Assembly (NCBI GenBank): GCA_903953615.1
Contig: CAJBKH010000172.1
Coordinates: 1-9,321 of the forward strand
Source of the DNA: an uncultured Bacteroidota bacterium
Lineage (GTDB): Bacteria > Bacteroidota > Bacteroidia > NS11-12g > UBA955
Direction of reading: 5' to 3'
Length of the DNA: 9,321 bases
Shown piece after piece: positions 1 to 6,500 of this stretch (positions are counted from its first letter, which is position 1; each line of letters starts with the position of its first letter). The notes below the pieces were generated by a model that was not told where the DNA came from, made no database searches, and saw nothing but the letters and a program-made list of their open reading frames with translations. The position numbers and the translations under genes were made by a program.

Positions 1-1161
1 ACTTGATGGGCCGGTGATTTCTGGATACATCACTACATTCATATCCATTTGATTTAAACTCATTTGCATTCCCATATCATCTAAGTCCCCATTCATTTTC
101 ATCATAGAGTTCATCATCTTCATTCCTTCAAAATATTTCAATCTAGGAACGGGTGCCATTGTTTGTTTTTCACCTTCACCCACATACATTAATGCTCTAT
201 TAATTCTATCTTCTGAAGTAGCTTGAAACGCGAATGATTTATTCTTTTCAGGAACAGTCAAAACAATGTCATAGGTCTCAGAAACAGCAATGATTAACCT
301 ATCTACTTCAACGGGCTCAACATCATTCCCGTCATTAGCCACTACTTGAAATTTTCCGCCACCATAGTTTAACCAAAAATAGGTGGATGCTCCACCGTTA
401 GATATTCTTATTCTTACTTTATCTCCAGCTTTGAATTGAGATAATTGGCTTTCTTGGTTTCCATTTAACAAGAACTTATCATAATACACATCACTTACAT
501 CCATTGCCAACATACGCTTAAATTCATTTTTGACTTTGGTAGTAAAGTGACCTTCTTTTATTGCTTCTGCATAACTTTGAGTAGTTCCCTTTTTGATTGC
601 AAACCAGTCTGTCGCATTATGCAACATTCGGTGGATATTATTTGGATTGTAATCCGTCCACTCACTAATTACCACTGGTATCGTAGGTAAGTCATCAATG
701 CCTTTTCTAAATGTTGGGGCATCCTGTCTTTTATTTAAAATCATTGAACCATACATCCCAATTTGCTCTTGCAAACCTGAATGACTATGATACCAGTGTG
801 TCCCATTTTGTGCAATAGGAAAACGATATACATGTGTGGTACCCGGTTCGATTGGCATTTGTGTTAAATAAGGAACGCCATCCTCTTTATTAGGCAAAAT
901 AAGACCGTGCCAATGTAAAGAAGTAGATTCCTTCAACTCATTATATACATGAATTTCTGCTGTATCACCTTGTGTAAAAGTCATTGTTGGCATGGGTATT
1001 TGTCCATTCACAGCAATTGCTCTTTTGGTTTTCCCTGTAAAATTCACCAAAGTATCTCTTACATGTAAATCGTACCTAACCACCTTTTGAGCATTAAGAT
1101 TAAATATTGCAAATAACAAACCAATTACAACAAGGTAAATAGATAATTTATTTAATTTCAT
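1..1161 (-). CDS. Multicopper oxidase, CopA-like, N-terminal 387 residues (runs off left edge)
   Basis: Secreted blue-copper oxidase, probably oxidising Cu(I) to the less toxic Cu(II) in the periplasm. I translated the reverse strand from the ATG at 1161; the frame is open to base 1. Residues 1-24 form a signal peptide ending LNA before Gln25. The first cupredoxin domain carries two of the four copper-ligand motifs of the family: HWHG (83-86) and HWYHSHSG (122-129). A second cupredoxin domain follows to about residue 330. Residues 347-380 are Met-rich (MKMMNSMMKM, MGMQM, MDMNVVMYP), as in the Met-rich segment of CopA/PcoA. The C-terminal domain with the type-1 copper site lies outside the window, so an intact active site cannot be confirmed. 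The gene starts 10 bases after the DUF3347 gene on the same strand, so the two are probably cotranscribed. Family call is firm; the copper role is inferred from family and Met-rich stretch. Confidence 0.93.
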   Translation of the reverse strand, partial: MKLNKLSIYLVVIGLLFAIFNLNAQKVVRYDLHVRDTLVNFTGKTKRAIAVNGQIPMPTMTFTQGDTAEIHVYNELKESTSLHWHGLILPNKEDGVPYLTQMPIEPGTTHVYRFPIAQNGTHWYHSHSGLQEQIGMYGSMILNKRQDAPTFRKGIDDLPTIPVVISEWTDYNPNNIHRMLHNATDWFAIKKGTTQSYAEAIKEGHFTTKVKNEFKRMLAMDVSDVYYDKFLLNGNQESQLSQFKAGDKVRIRISNGGASTYFWLNYGGGKFQVVANDGNDVEPVEVDRLIIAVSETYDIVLTVPEKNKSFAFQATSEDRINRALMYVGEGEKQTMAPVPRLKYFEGMKMMNSMMKMNGDLDDMGMQMSLNQMDMNVVMYPEITGPSS

Positions 1162-1171
1162 TTTTATTTTA

Positions 1172-1672
1172 TTATTGTATGGTCTCAACTACTTTACCGC
1201 AGGTTAACATTTGATTACCATAATATGGATTCTTAATCTTGTTTTCTAAACTCAACCAATTCGCACCCTTACCTTTATTTGCCATTGGACAAAACTCATA
1301 AAACACAGGAGTTCCTAACTTTGAAACTTTAATTACTGAGTATAAATTCGTTGACAAACTCATAAAGTGGTCTCTTTGGTGTGTGATTTCTTTTGTTTCA
1401 CTGATGTGTTCAGCGTCTTCCTTTAAATCATTAACCACTTTCATCCACTGAGTATGTGTTTCCGTATTAAGTTCACTCATATTTACTTCTTGTATAGCAG
1501 TTAAAAGTGTTTTTGAAGCACTAGAAGAATTGGTACCATCACTTTTCACGAGTGCGTCTTTAAGTTGAATATAAGCATCTAAAACCTTTTTGATATTGGT
1601 ATTTGATTGAGCATTTGCAATAGTTGCAAATAATATAATGGCAGTGGCCATCAATAATTTTATTGATTTCAT
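1172..1672 (-). CDS. Secreted DUF3347 protein, probable periplasmic metal-handling protein
   Basis: A 166-residue exported protein. Residues 1-21 are a signal peptide (hydrophobic core LLMATAIILFATIANA). The mature part matches the DUF3347 pattern: an early helix (YIQLKDALVKSD, 34-45), a second helical region (about 71-117), and a conserved C-terminal block with CPMA (128-131), WLS (139-141), NPYYG (148-152) and MLTCG (155-159). Cys128, Met130, Met155 and Cys158 are plausible metal ligands. The same domain is often found at the end of CusB-type adaptors or as a separate protein beside copper genes in Bacteroidota, hence a likely role in binding or delivering copper in the periplasm; the exact function is not established. 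It lies between the small Cys/His-rich gene (66 bases upstream) and the multicopper oxidase (10 bases downstream), all on the minus strand. The start gives a clean signal peptide. Confidence 0.85.
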   Translation of the reverse strand: MKSIKLLMATAIILFATIANAQSNTNIKKVLDAYIQLKDALVKSDGTNSSSASKTLLTAIQEVNMSELNTETHTQWMKVVNDLKEDAEHISETKEITHQRDHFMSLSTNLYSVIKVSKLGTPVFYEFCPMANKGKGANWLSLENKIKNPYYGNQMLTCGKVVETIQ

Positions 1673-1690
1673 TTCGTTAAGTTTTTTTAG

Positions 1691-1726
1691 TAAATGTAAA
1701 TTTTCAAGTTATACAACTTGACCAAA
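1691..1726 (-). promoter_or_regulatory. Possible promoter/operator before the DUF3347 gene
   Basis: The 66-base gap upstream of the DUF3347 gene holds an inverted repeat at 1705..1720 (CAAGTT, 4-base centre, AACTTG). On the minus strand a TTTG lies just upstream (1723..1726), and TACATTTA (1691..1698), a 7/8 match to TAnnTTTG, lies downstream. The TTTG and TACATTTA are 24 bases apart instead of about 19, so a standard promoter is doubtful. The palindrome could bind a metal-sensing repressor or could be chance in AT-rich DNA. No regulator gene is visible in the window. Confidence 0.25.
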
Positions 1727-1738
1727 GAGAAATATAGC

Positions 1739-2107
1739 TTATGCTATTTTAGGAGGATGCCAAATTGAAATATGTACCTCATTGTAGAAGGAAGGCTTAT
1801 ACATATTGTACTTCTTTAGAGTTGTACAAAAAAATGTAGTTTCTATAATAACTTCTTTTTTGCAGAAATAACTATTTGAACAAACAGAAGTGCAAGCACA
1901 GTTGTGATGAGTACATTTTTTATTACAATCGTGACCCGAATCCTTATTATGTGATTTGCAACAATCAGACTTAGCTTTAGCCTTGGTCGTGTTTAAAAAA
2001 GACGTTGCCTTAGTTGATTTGTGTGGCTTGTTACATGCATATAGATTGTTGGAGTAGAGATTTACCCCAATTACTAATAGAAATAATATAATTATCTTCT
2101 TTTGCAT
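1739..2107 (-). CDS. Small secreted Cys/His-rich protein, DUF6660/HYC_CC_PP-like
   Basis: A 122-residue exported protein. I chose the ATG at 2107 because it opens directly into a signal peptide (MQKKIIILFLLVIGVNLYS) and lies 12 bases after a TACCTTTG promoter box. The frame is open to 2221, but that stretch crosses the promoter and the repeat and would bury the signal. The mature part has ten Cys (25, 49, 50, 61, 65, 70, 72, 76, 82, 94) and many His, densest at 59-82 (GHDC..CTHHNCAC...C). The C terminus ends SIWHPPKIA. The other small protein in this window has the same plan: signal, Cys/His cluster, about 40 ordinary residues, W-x-PPK end. Such proteins occur beside metal-efflux and copper genes in Bacteroidota, and metal binding or sensing in the periplasm is my inference. 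As first gene before DUF3347 and the multicopper oxidase, it opens the left operon. The family name is from memory of the pattern. Confidence 0.72.
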   Translation of the reverse strand: MQKKIIILFLLVIGVNLYSNNLYACNKPHKSTKATSFLNTTKAKAKSDCCKSHNKDSGHDCNKKCTHHNCACTSVCSNSYFCKKEVIIETTFFCTTLKKYNMYKPSFYNEVHISIWHPPKIA

Positions 2108-2119
2108 GATTATGAAGTG

Positions 2120-2127
2120 CAAAGGTA
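2120..2127 (-). promoter_or_regulatory. Promoter -7 box of the left (minus-strand) metal operon
   Basis: On the minus strand these bases read TACCTTTG, a full match to the Bacteroidetes -7 consensus TAnnTTTG, 12 bases upstream of the ATG at 2107. Transcription should start only a few bases before the ATG, giving a very short leader. No good TTTG lies at the usual distance upstream (ATCC is at 19 bases), so the -33 part is weak and the promoter may need an activator. The same octamer TACCTTTG followed by CA precedes the other small Cys/His-rich gene. Confidence 0.5.
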
Positions 2128-2174
2128 TTAAAATATTTAGAGTAAAGGATGTTAAAACAAATAAAAATATCAGC

Positions 2175-2277
2175 ATTAAAGGTTCGTGTATTCGGTAAGA
2201 AATGACATGAACCTCACGCAAACCTCACGCAAAAACAGAAAAGGACCCACGATTTAACGTAAGTCCTTGATTTTCAT
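2175..2277. repeat. Long direct repeat, copy 1 (putative att region)
   Basis: This stretch is nearly the same as 9230..9321, in the same orientation. Similarity begins abruptly at ATTAAA in both copies, although the flanks to the left are unrelated (promoter region of the left operon here, methyltransferase gene there). Shared pieces in order: GTTCGTGT, TTCGGTAAGAAATGACA, AACCTCACGCAAAAAC, and an identical block from AAAGGACCC to TTTTCAT. Copy 1 carries an 11-bp tandem duplication of AACCTCACGCA (2210..2220 and 2221..2231) that copy 2 lacks. Directly after it comes a 3' tRNA fragment, so the repeat is the downstream flank of a tRNA gene. The best explanation is an integration junction of a tRNA-targeting element. 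Confidence 0.85.
2227..2268 (-). terminator. Intrinsic terminator downstream of the tRNA-Met fragment (repeat copy 1)
   Basis: On the minus strand, AAGGACTTACG pairs with CGTGGGTCCTT (arms 2258..2268 and 2241..2251) around a 6-base loop. The two mismatches seen in DNA become G-U pairs only when this strand is the RNA, so the hairpin works better in the minus direction. It is followed by TTCTGTTTTT. It lies 10 bases beyond the 3' end of the tRNA fragment on the same strand, as expected of that tRNA's terminator. It could equally be part of a recombinase site. Confidence 0.55.
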
Positions 2278-2278
2278 G

Positions 2279-2320
2279 TAGCGAGACCGGTATTTGAACC
2301 CGGGACCTCAGGGTTATGAA
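2279..2320 (-). tRNA. 3' fragment of a tRNA-Met (anticodon CAT), att-site remnant
   Basis: Read on the minus strand, these 42 bases match tRNA positions 32-73: anticodon loop TTCATAA with anticodon CAT at 2316..2318, 3' anticodon stem CCCTG, variable loop AGGTC, T-arm CCGGGTTCAAATACCGG, acceptor strand TCTCGCT and discriminator A, then CA. The T stem has one mismatch (G53-A61; C61 is normally invariant). The 5' half is absent: beyond 2320 the sequence is AT-rich and does not pair with the anticodon stem. It therefore cannot make a tRNA. Loss exactly at the anticodon loop is typical of tRNA-derived attachment sites left by integrative elements. An intact partner would be expected to the right of 9321. 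Confidence 0.75.
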
Positions 2321-2443
2321 GATTTTTTTAGAAAATAAAGACGTTGATTTGTAGTTAGTTATGTTTTAAGAAAACCGAAAACAACAGATTTTAACCGAAT
2401 TCAGGGGGTGTTTTTCTCACACAGAAAACATTAATTTTAATTT

Positions 2444-2584
2444 ATGAATTTGAATATATCATTTGTAGAAAGAGCCAAGTTGTGCAGCATCATCTTATCG
2501 AAACAGACTCCAGCTACCATAGAGGAAGCAAGGAAACAAGCACAATGGTTGAAGAGTAAATCCATCAAGAAGAAGAGGCAATGA
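2444..2584 (+). CDS. Hypothetical 46-residue protein
   Basis: Short open frame beginning MNLNISFVERAKLCSI and ending WLKSKSIKKKRQ. It has no signal peptide or membrane segment. It is helix-prone (TIEEARKQAQWLKSKS) with a strongly basic C-terminal tail, so nucleic-acid binding is possible but unproven. Its stop overlaps the ATG of the next small frame (ATGA at 2581..2584), the usual sign of translational coupling, which supports it being real or recently real. I do not recognise the family. The 123 bases before it (2321..2443) hold nothing I can identify. Confidence 0.4.
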   Translation: MNLNISFVERAKLCSIILSKQTPATIEEARKQAQWLKSKSIKKKRQ

Positions 2585-2798
2585 AATTAAAAGTAAATTT
2601 GTCCCCTAATAGAAATATGACCACACTATATGCATACAAAAGAGAGCGTATACTATTACTCACAAAGGTAAAACGCCAAAAGCAGTTTCTAAAATTGAAA
2701 CTTCAAATCAAGTGACAATTTATGAATTAGAGATTTCGAAAAGTATGAAAACAGTTGAATTATTTTATAAGCAAGACGGAACTGAAACTAAAGAATAA
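2581..2798 (+). pseudogene. Small protein remnant, apparently frameshifted, PepSY-like tail
   Basis: The frame starting at ATG 2581 reads MKLKVNLSPNRNMTTLYAYKRERI and then becomes unconvincing, stopping at 2715. Another frame, open from 2613 after a TAG and ending at TAA 2796..2798, reads ITHKGKTPKAVSKIE, then VTIYELEISKSMKTVELFYK and QDGTETKE. That looks like a real protein end: PKAVSKIE, VTIYELE and a final xxDGxxxKE recall PepSY-like periplasmic domains. It has no start codon before Met at 2745. The simplest reading is one protein of about 70 residues broken by a one-base indel near 2640-2660. The PepSY resemblance is weak pattern recognition. It is followed at once by a strong terminator, so it was the last gene of a unit. 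Confidence 0.4.
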
Positions 2799-2804
2799 AA
2801 ATCT

Positions 2805-2839
2805 AAACGGCAAAACGCAAATTGTGTTTTGCCGTTTTT
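2805..2839 (+). terminator. Intrinsic terminator after the small ORFs
   Basis: A perfect 12-bp stem AAACGGCAAAAC / GTTTTGCCGTTT (2805..2816 and 2826..2837) with a 9-base loop, running into T's (TTTTT at 2835..2839). It starts 7 bases after the TAA of the preceding small frame. The A-run on the other side would let it also work on the minus strand. It isolates the debris region from the efflux operon. Confidence 0.85.
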
Positions 2840-2883
2840 AATTAAGATAAATATCATGTATAAATTGATTTACTTTTAAAAGT

Positions 2884-3012
2884 ATGAATAAACTACCAGC
2901 AATCACCCTTTCATTTTGGATAATGAAAATTTGTGCAACAACACTTGGTGAAACAGCAGGAGACTTACTTTCAATGATAAAAAATATTGGCTATGCCATA
3001 AATAATTTGTAA
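2884..3012 (+). pseudogene. N-terminal stump of a COG4705-type membrane protein
   Basis: A 42-residue frame reading LPAITLSFWIMKICATTLGETAGD and then IGYAINN before an early stop. The segment P-x-I/V-T-L-x-F-W-I-x-K-x-x-x-T-T-x-G-E-T-x-x-D is characteristic, from memory, of COG4705 uncharacterised membrane proteins, which normally continue through several transmembrane helices for roughly 250 residues. Here the match ends at about residue 39 and is followed by unrelated sequence, so the gene is truncated and almost certainly non-functional. From 3013 to 3108 I see no gene; a frame there (ILITFKRQDINWKVTKTQ) has no start and no family I know. Confidence 0.6.
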
Positions 3013-3108
3013 TAAAACCAATAACGAGATTCTGATCACCTTCAAGCGACAAGACATTAATTGGAAAGTCACTAAAACACAACTAAACAAAAGTAAGCTC
3101 TCCTATAA

Positions 3109-3139
3109 TTTGGCAGCTAAACTTAATTTGTTACCTTTG
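3109..3139 (+). promoter_or_regulatory. Bacteroidetes-type promoter of the efflux operon
   Basis: TTTG at 3109..3112, a 19-base spacer, and TACCTTTG at 3132..3139. This is a full match to the Bacteroidetes primary-sigma promoter (-33 TTTG, about 19 bases, -7 TAnnTTTG). The ATG of the first gene is at 3145, only 5 bases after the box, so the transcript should start at or within a base or two of the start codon, giving a leaderless or nearly leaderless mRNA. No operator palindrome stands out around it. Confidence 0.8.
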
Positions 3140-3144
3140 CAAAG

Positions 3145-3462
3145 ATGAAAATTTTTACACTCTTCTTTAGTTTCTACTTGTTAGGACTGTTTTGTTTGCC
3201 ATGTGGCGACAAGGAAGAGTGTACAGAAAAAACAAGAACAAACATTTCAGCACTCATCAACCACAACAATCACAGTAAAGATACAGAACATTGCACCTCA
3301 TTTTGTACATGCTCTTGTTGTGCTGTATCAGTTTCATTTCCAACAATTGCCTCTTTCAAAATCTTTAAAAGAATTTTCCCCAATACAAAATATCCGATGT
3401 ACGATATTTCGTACAATACCCAAGTTTCGTTTTCTGTTTGGCAACCGCCTAAATTAAGTTAA
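3145..3462 (+). CDS. Small secreted Cys/His-rich protein, DUF6660-like
   Basis: A 105-residue exported protein with an N-terminal signal (MKIFTLFFSFYLLGLFCLPC), followed by GDKEEC (21-26), a His/Cys cluster with the dense motif HCTSFCTCSCC (49-59), and the C-terminal end SVWQPPKLS. Eight Cys (17, 20, 26, 50, 54, 56, 58, 59) and His40, 43 and 49 could bind a soft or borderline metal. PCGD near the N terminus, FCTCxCC and the WxPPK end fit my memory of the DUF6660 family in Bacteroidota. There is no good lipobox. It is the first gene after the promoter and lies 98 bases before the efflux pump, so it should be cotranscribed with it. A periplasmic metal buffer, chaperone or sensor is my inference; no function is established. 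An overlapping +1 frame from 3203 is a shadow. Confidence 0.78.
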   Translation: MKIFTLFFSFYLLGLFCLPCGDKEECTEKTRTNISALINHNNHSKDTEHCTSFCTCSCCAVSVSFPTIASFKIFKRIFPNTKYPMYDISYNTQVSFSVWQPPKLS

Positions 3463-3483
3463 GGAATTATATAAAATTTGGTG

Positions 3484-3498
3484 GCTTTGCCCCAAAGC
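3484..3498 (+). promoter_or_regulatory. Small hairpin in the leader between small protein and pump genes
   Basis: GCTTTG and CAAAGC form a perfect 6-bp stem with a CCC loop, in the 98-base gap between the small Cys/His-rich gene and the pump start at 3561. No T-run follows, so it is not a normal terminator. It may lower read-through, stabilise mRNA, or be chance. Confidence 0.25.
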
Positions 3499-3560
3499 AT
3501 AATGTGCTAATACATCACACCTATGCACTTAATTATTTCTATAACTTAATATATCATTTA

Positions 3561-6500
3561 ATGATAAATAAAATCATTCATTTTTCAGTTAATAACAAAT
3601 TGATTACAGGGGTACTGTTGAGCATCTTTGTTCTTTGGGGCATTTATTCGTTCACTCAATTAAGCGTTGATGCCTTGCCTGATGTTACCAATAATCAAGT
3701 ACAGGTAATTACCAATAGCCCCAATTTGGCTACGCAGGAAGTAGAACAATTTATTACTTATCCTTTAGAAACAGAATTTAAATCTTTACAAGGGTTAGTA
3801 GAATTGAGAAGTACCAGCCGTAGCGGTTTATCAGTTATCACCATTGTTTTTAAAGACAATATGCCAAGTAATATTACAAGGCAGTTAGTAGCAGAAAAAA
3901 TAAAAATTGGAACAGAACAAATACCAAAAGAATATGGCACACCCGAAATAGCACCACCGACTACTGGCTTAGGCGAAATCTACCAATATGTAATTGTTCC
4001 AAAGAAAGGCTATGAAGATAAATTTTCTTCAACAGATTTACGAACTGTACAGGATTGGATTATTAAAAGACAATTGTTAGGTACAGAAGGTATAGTGGAC
4101 ATAAGCAGCTTTGGTGGCAAACTAAAACAATACGAAGTAAGTGTTAAGCCCGAAAGATTGGCAGCAATGAATTTGACGCTAATAGATGTTTACAATGCTC
4201 TGCAAAAAAACAATTCTAACACAGGCGGTAGTTACATTGACAAAGGGCCTAATATTTATTTTATCCGTGGTGAAGGTTTGATAGAAAAATTAGACGACAT
4301 CAATAATATTGTTGTTGCCAATGCCAATGGTATTCCAGTTTTAATAAAAGATATTGGCACAGTTGATTTTGGTTTTGCCCCTCGTTATGGAGCAATGACA
4401 AGGAACGGTAAGGGAGAAACAGTTGGTGGTGTTGTGCTAATGCAGAAAGGCGAAAATGCAGTAAGGGTTATTGAACGGGTTAAAGAGAAAATGAAAACCA
4501 TTGAAAAATATTTGCCAGAAGGTTTAGGCATTGATGTATTTGTAGACAGGACAAAATTAATTGACCGAACCATCAGCACAGTAAGCATCAATTTATTAGA
4601 AGGTGCGTTGATTGTAATTTTTGTATTGGTTGTTTTCTTAGGCAATTTCAGAGCAGGTTTAATTGTGGCAAGTGTTATTCCTTTAGCTATGTTATTCGCT
4701 GTTGCTATGATGAATTTATTTGGCGTTAGTGCAAACCTCATGAGTATGGGAGCATTAGATTTTGGTTTAATTGTGGACGGTGCAGTTATCGTTGTTGAAA
4801 GTTTATTGCACAAATTTTCAACTCAGTTCCGAAACCAAAAACTTTCCCAAACCCAAATGGATGCAGAAGTTACAGATGGGAGCAGTAAAATAATGAGTAG
4901 TGCAGTTTTTGGGCAAATAATTATCCTTATAGTTTACATCCCAATTTTTGCATTGAGTGGTATTGAGGGAAAAATGTTTACGCCAATGGCTCAAACTGTA
5001 AGTTTTGCAATTGTTGGCGCATTGCTTCTATCCATTACATATGTACCTTTAATGAGTAGTTTATTTCTAAATAAAAAAATTGCTGCAAAAGATACATTAA
5101 CCGATAGAGCAATAAAATGGTTAGTTAGCAAATATCAACCTGCACTAAACCGAATTATAAAATTTCGCGTTGCAGTTATTGCAGGTGCAGTTTTCATTTT
5201 TGTATTATCAATTTTCGTTTTTAATTCTTTGGGCGGTGAATTTATTCCAGAGCTAGACGAAGGCGATTTTGCAACCAACTATACTATAAGGCAAGGTAGC
5301 AGTTTGCCGCAAACCATTGAAGTAGGAACACAGTTAGAAAAAATTGCACTCACATTTCCCGAAGTAAAAGAAGCAGTAAGTAAGATTGGCACAAGTGAAG
5401 TACCTACCGACCCTATGCCTATTGAAAGTGCCGATTTGCTAATGGTTTTAAAAGATAAAAAAGAATGGACATCAGCAAAAGACAAAGAAGAATTAGCAGA
5501 AAAGATGAACGAAAAAATGAGTGAAATCCCAGGTGTAAACTTGTCTTTTGAGCAACCAATACAAATGCGTTTCAATGAATTAATTGCAGGTGTAAAAAGT
5601 GATATTGCCATAAAAATATTTGGCGATGATTTGGATAAACTATTCGCGAAAGGAAATGAAGTAAGCAAATTGGTAAGCAATATTAAAGGACTTACAGATA
5701 TTAAAGTAGAGCAAATTGTGGGTATGCCGCAGTTGGTAGTAAAATATGATCGTAGCAAAATTGCACAATATGGTTTAAACATCAGCGATGTAAACGCAAC
5801 ACTTAACACAGCTTATGCAGGGGGTTACGCAGGTGTTGTGTACGAGGGCGAAAAGAAATTTGATTTGGTAGTACGCATTGCAAAATCTGCCAATACCGAT
5901 GCAGATGCTTTAAGAGCTTTATTAATTCCTTTGCCTAACGGAAAACAAATTCCACTCAATGAAATTGCCGATGTTAATTTTATTTCTAGCCCAGCACAAA
6001 TAAGCCGTGATGATGCAGAACGCAGAATTGTGATAGAAGCAAACGTAAGAGGAAGAGATGTAGAAAGTGTAGTAAAAGAAATTCAGGAGGTGTTAGATGC
6101 AAAACTAAAATTGCCCGAAGGTTATTATGTAGCTTACGGCGGACAGTTTAAAAATTTGCAGGAAGCTAAAAATCGTTTAATAATTGCTGTACCAGTAGCC
6201 TTATTAATAATCTTCTTTTTATTGTTTTTAACCTTTCGATCTACTAAAGAAGCCTTGATAATTTTTTCAGCCATTCCATTAGCAGCCATTGGTGGCATAT
6301 TAGCTTTATGGATGAGAGGAATGAATTTTAGCATTTCAGCAGGGGTTGGTTTCATTGCCTTGTTTGGCGTAGCAGTTTTAAATGGCATCGTATTAATCAG
6401 TTATTACAACCGCTTAAAAGAAGAAGGCGAAGAAGATATAACCAACCGCATTTTAAAAGGCAGTGCAGCAAGGTTACAACCAGTTTTAGCAACCGCAGCT

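Noticed and set aside
2108..2221. N-terminal extension of the left small Cys/His-rich protein to a start at 2221
   Set aside because: It crosses the TACCTTTG promoter box and the direct repeat, and would place the signal peptide inside the protein. ATG 2107 gives a normal exported protein.
2241..2268. Integron attC site in the repeats (GTTAAAT fits GTTRRRY)
   Set aside because: Only one such heptamer is present, in the hairpin loop; there are no paired R/L boxes and no long imperfect palindrome.
3399..3414. Palindrome GTACGA-TATT-TCGTAC as a possible operator
   Set aside because: It lies inside the coding sequence of the small Cys/His-rich gene, far from any promoter, and encodes ordinary residues (YDISYN).
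3203..3457. 84-residue plus-strand frame overlapping the DUF6660-like gene
   Set aside because: Shadow frame without a promoter or recognisable family; the overlapping frame has signal peptide, Cys motifs and promoter.
3504..3560. Earlier in-frame start of the RND pump at 3504
   Set aside because: The extra 19 residues do not look like the family N terminus, whereas MINKIIHFSVNNKLITG from 3561 does.
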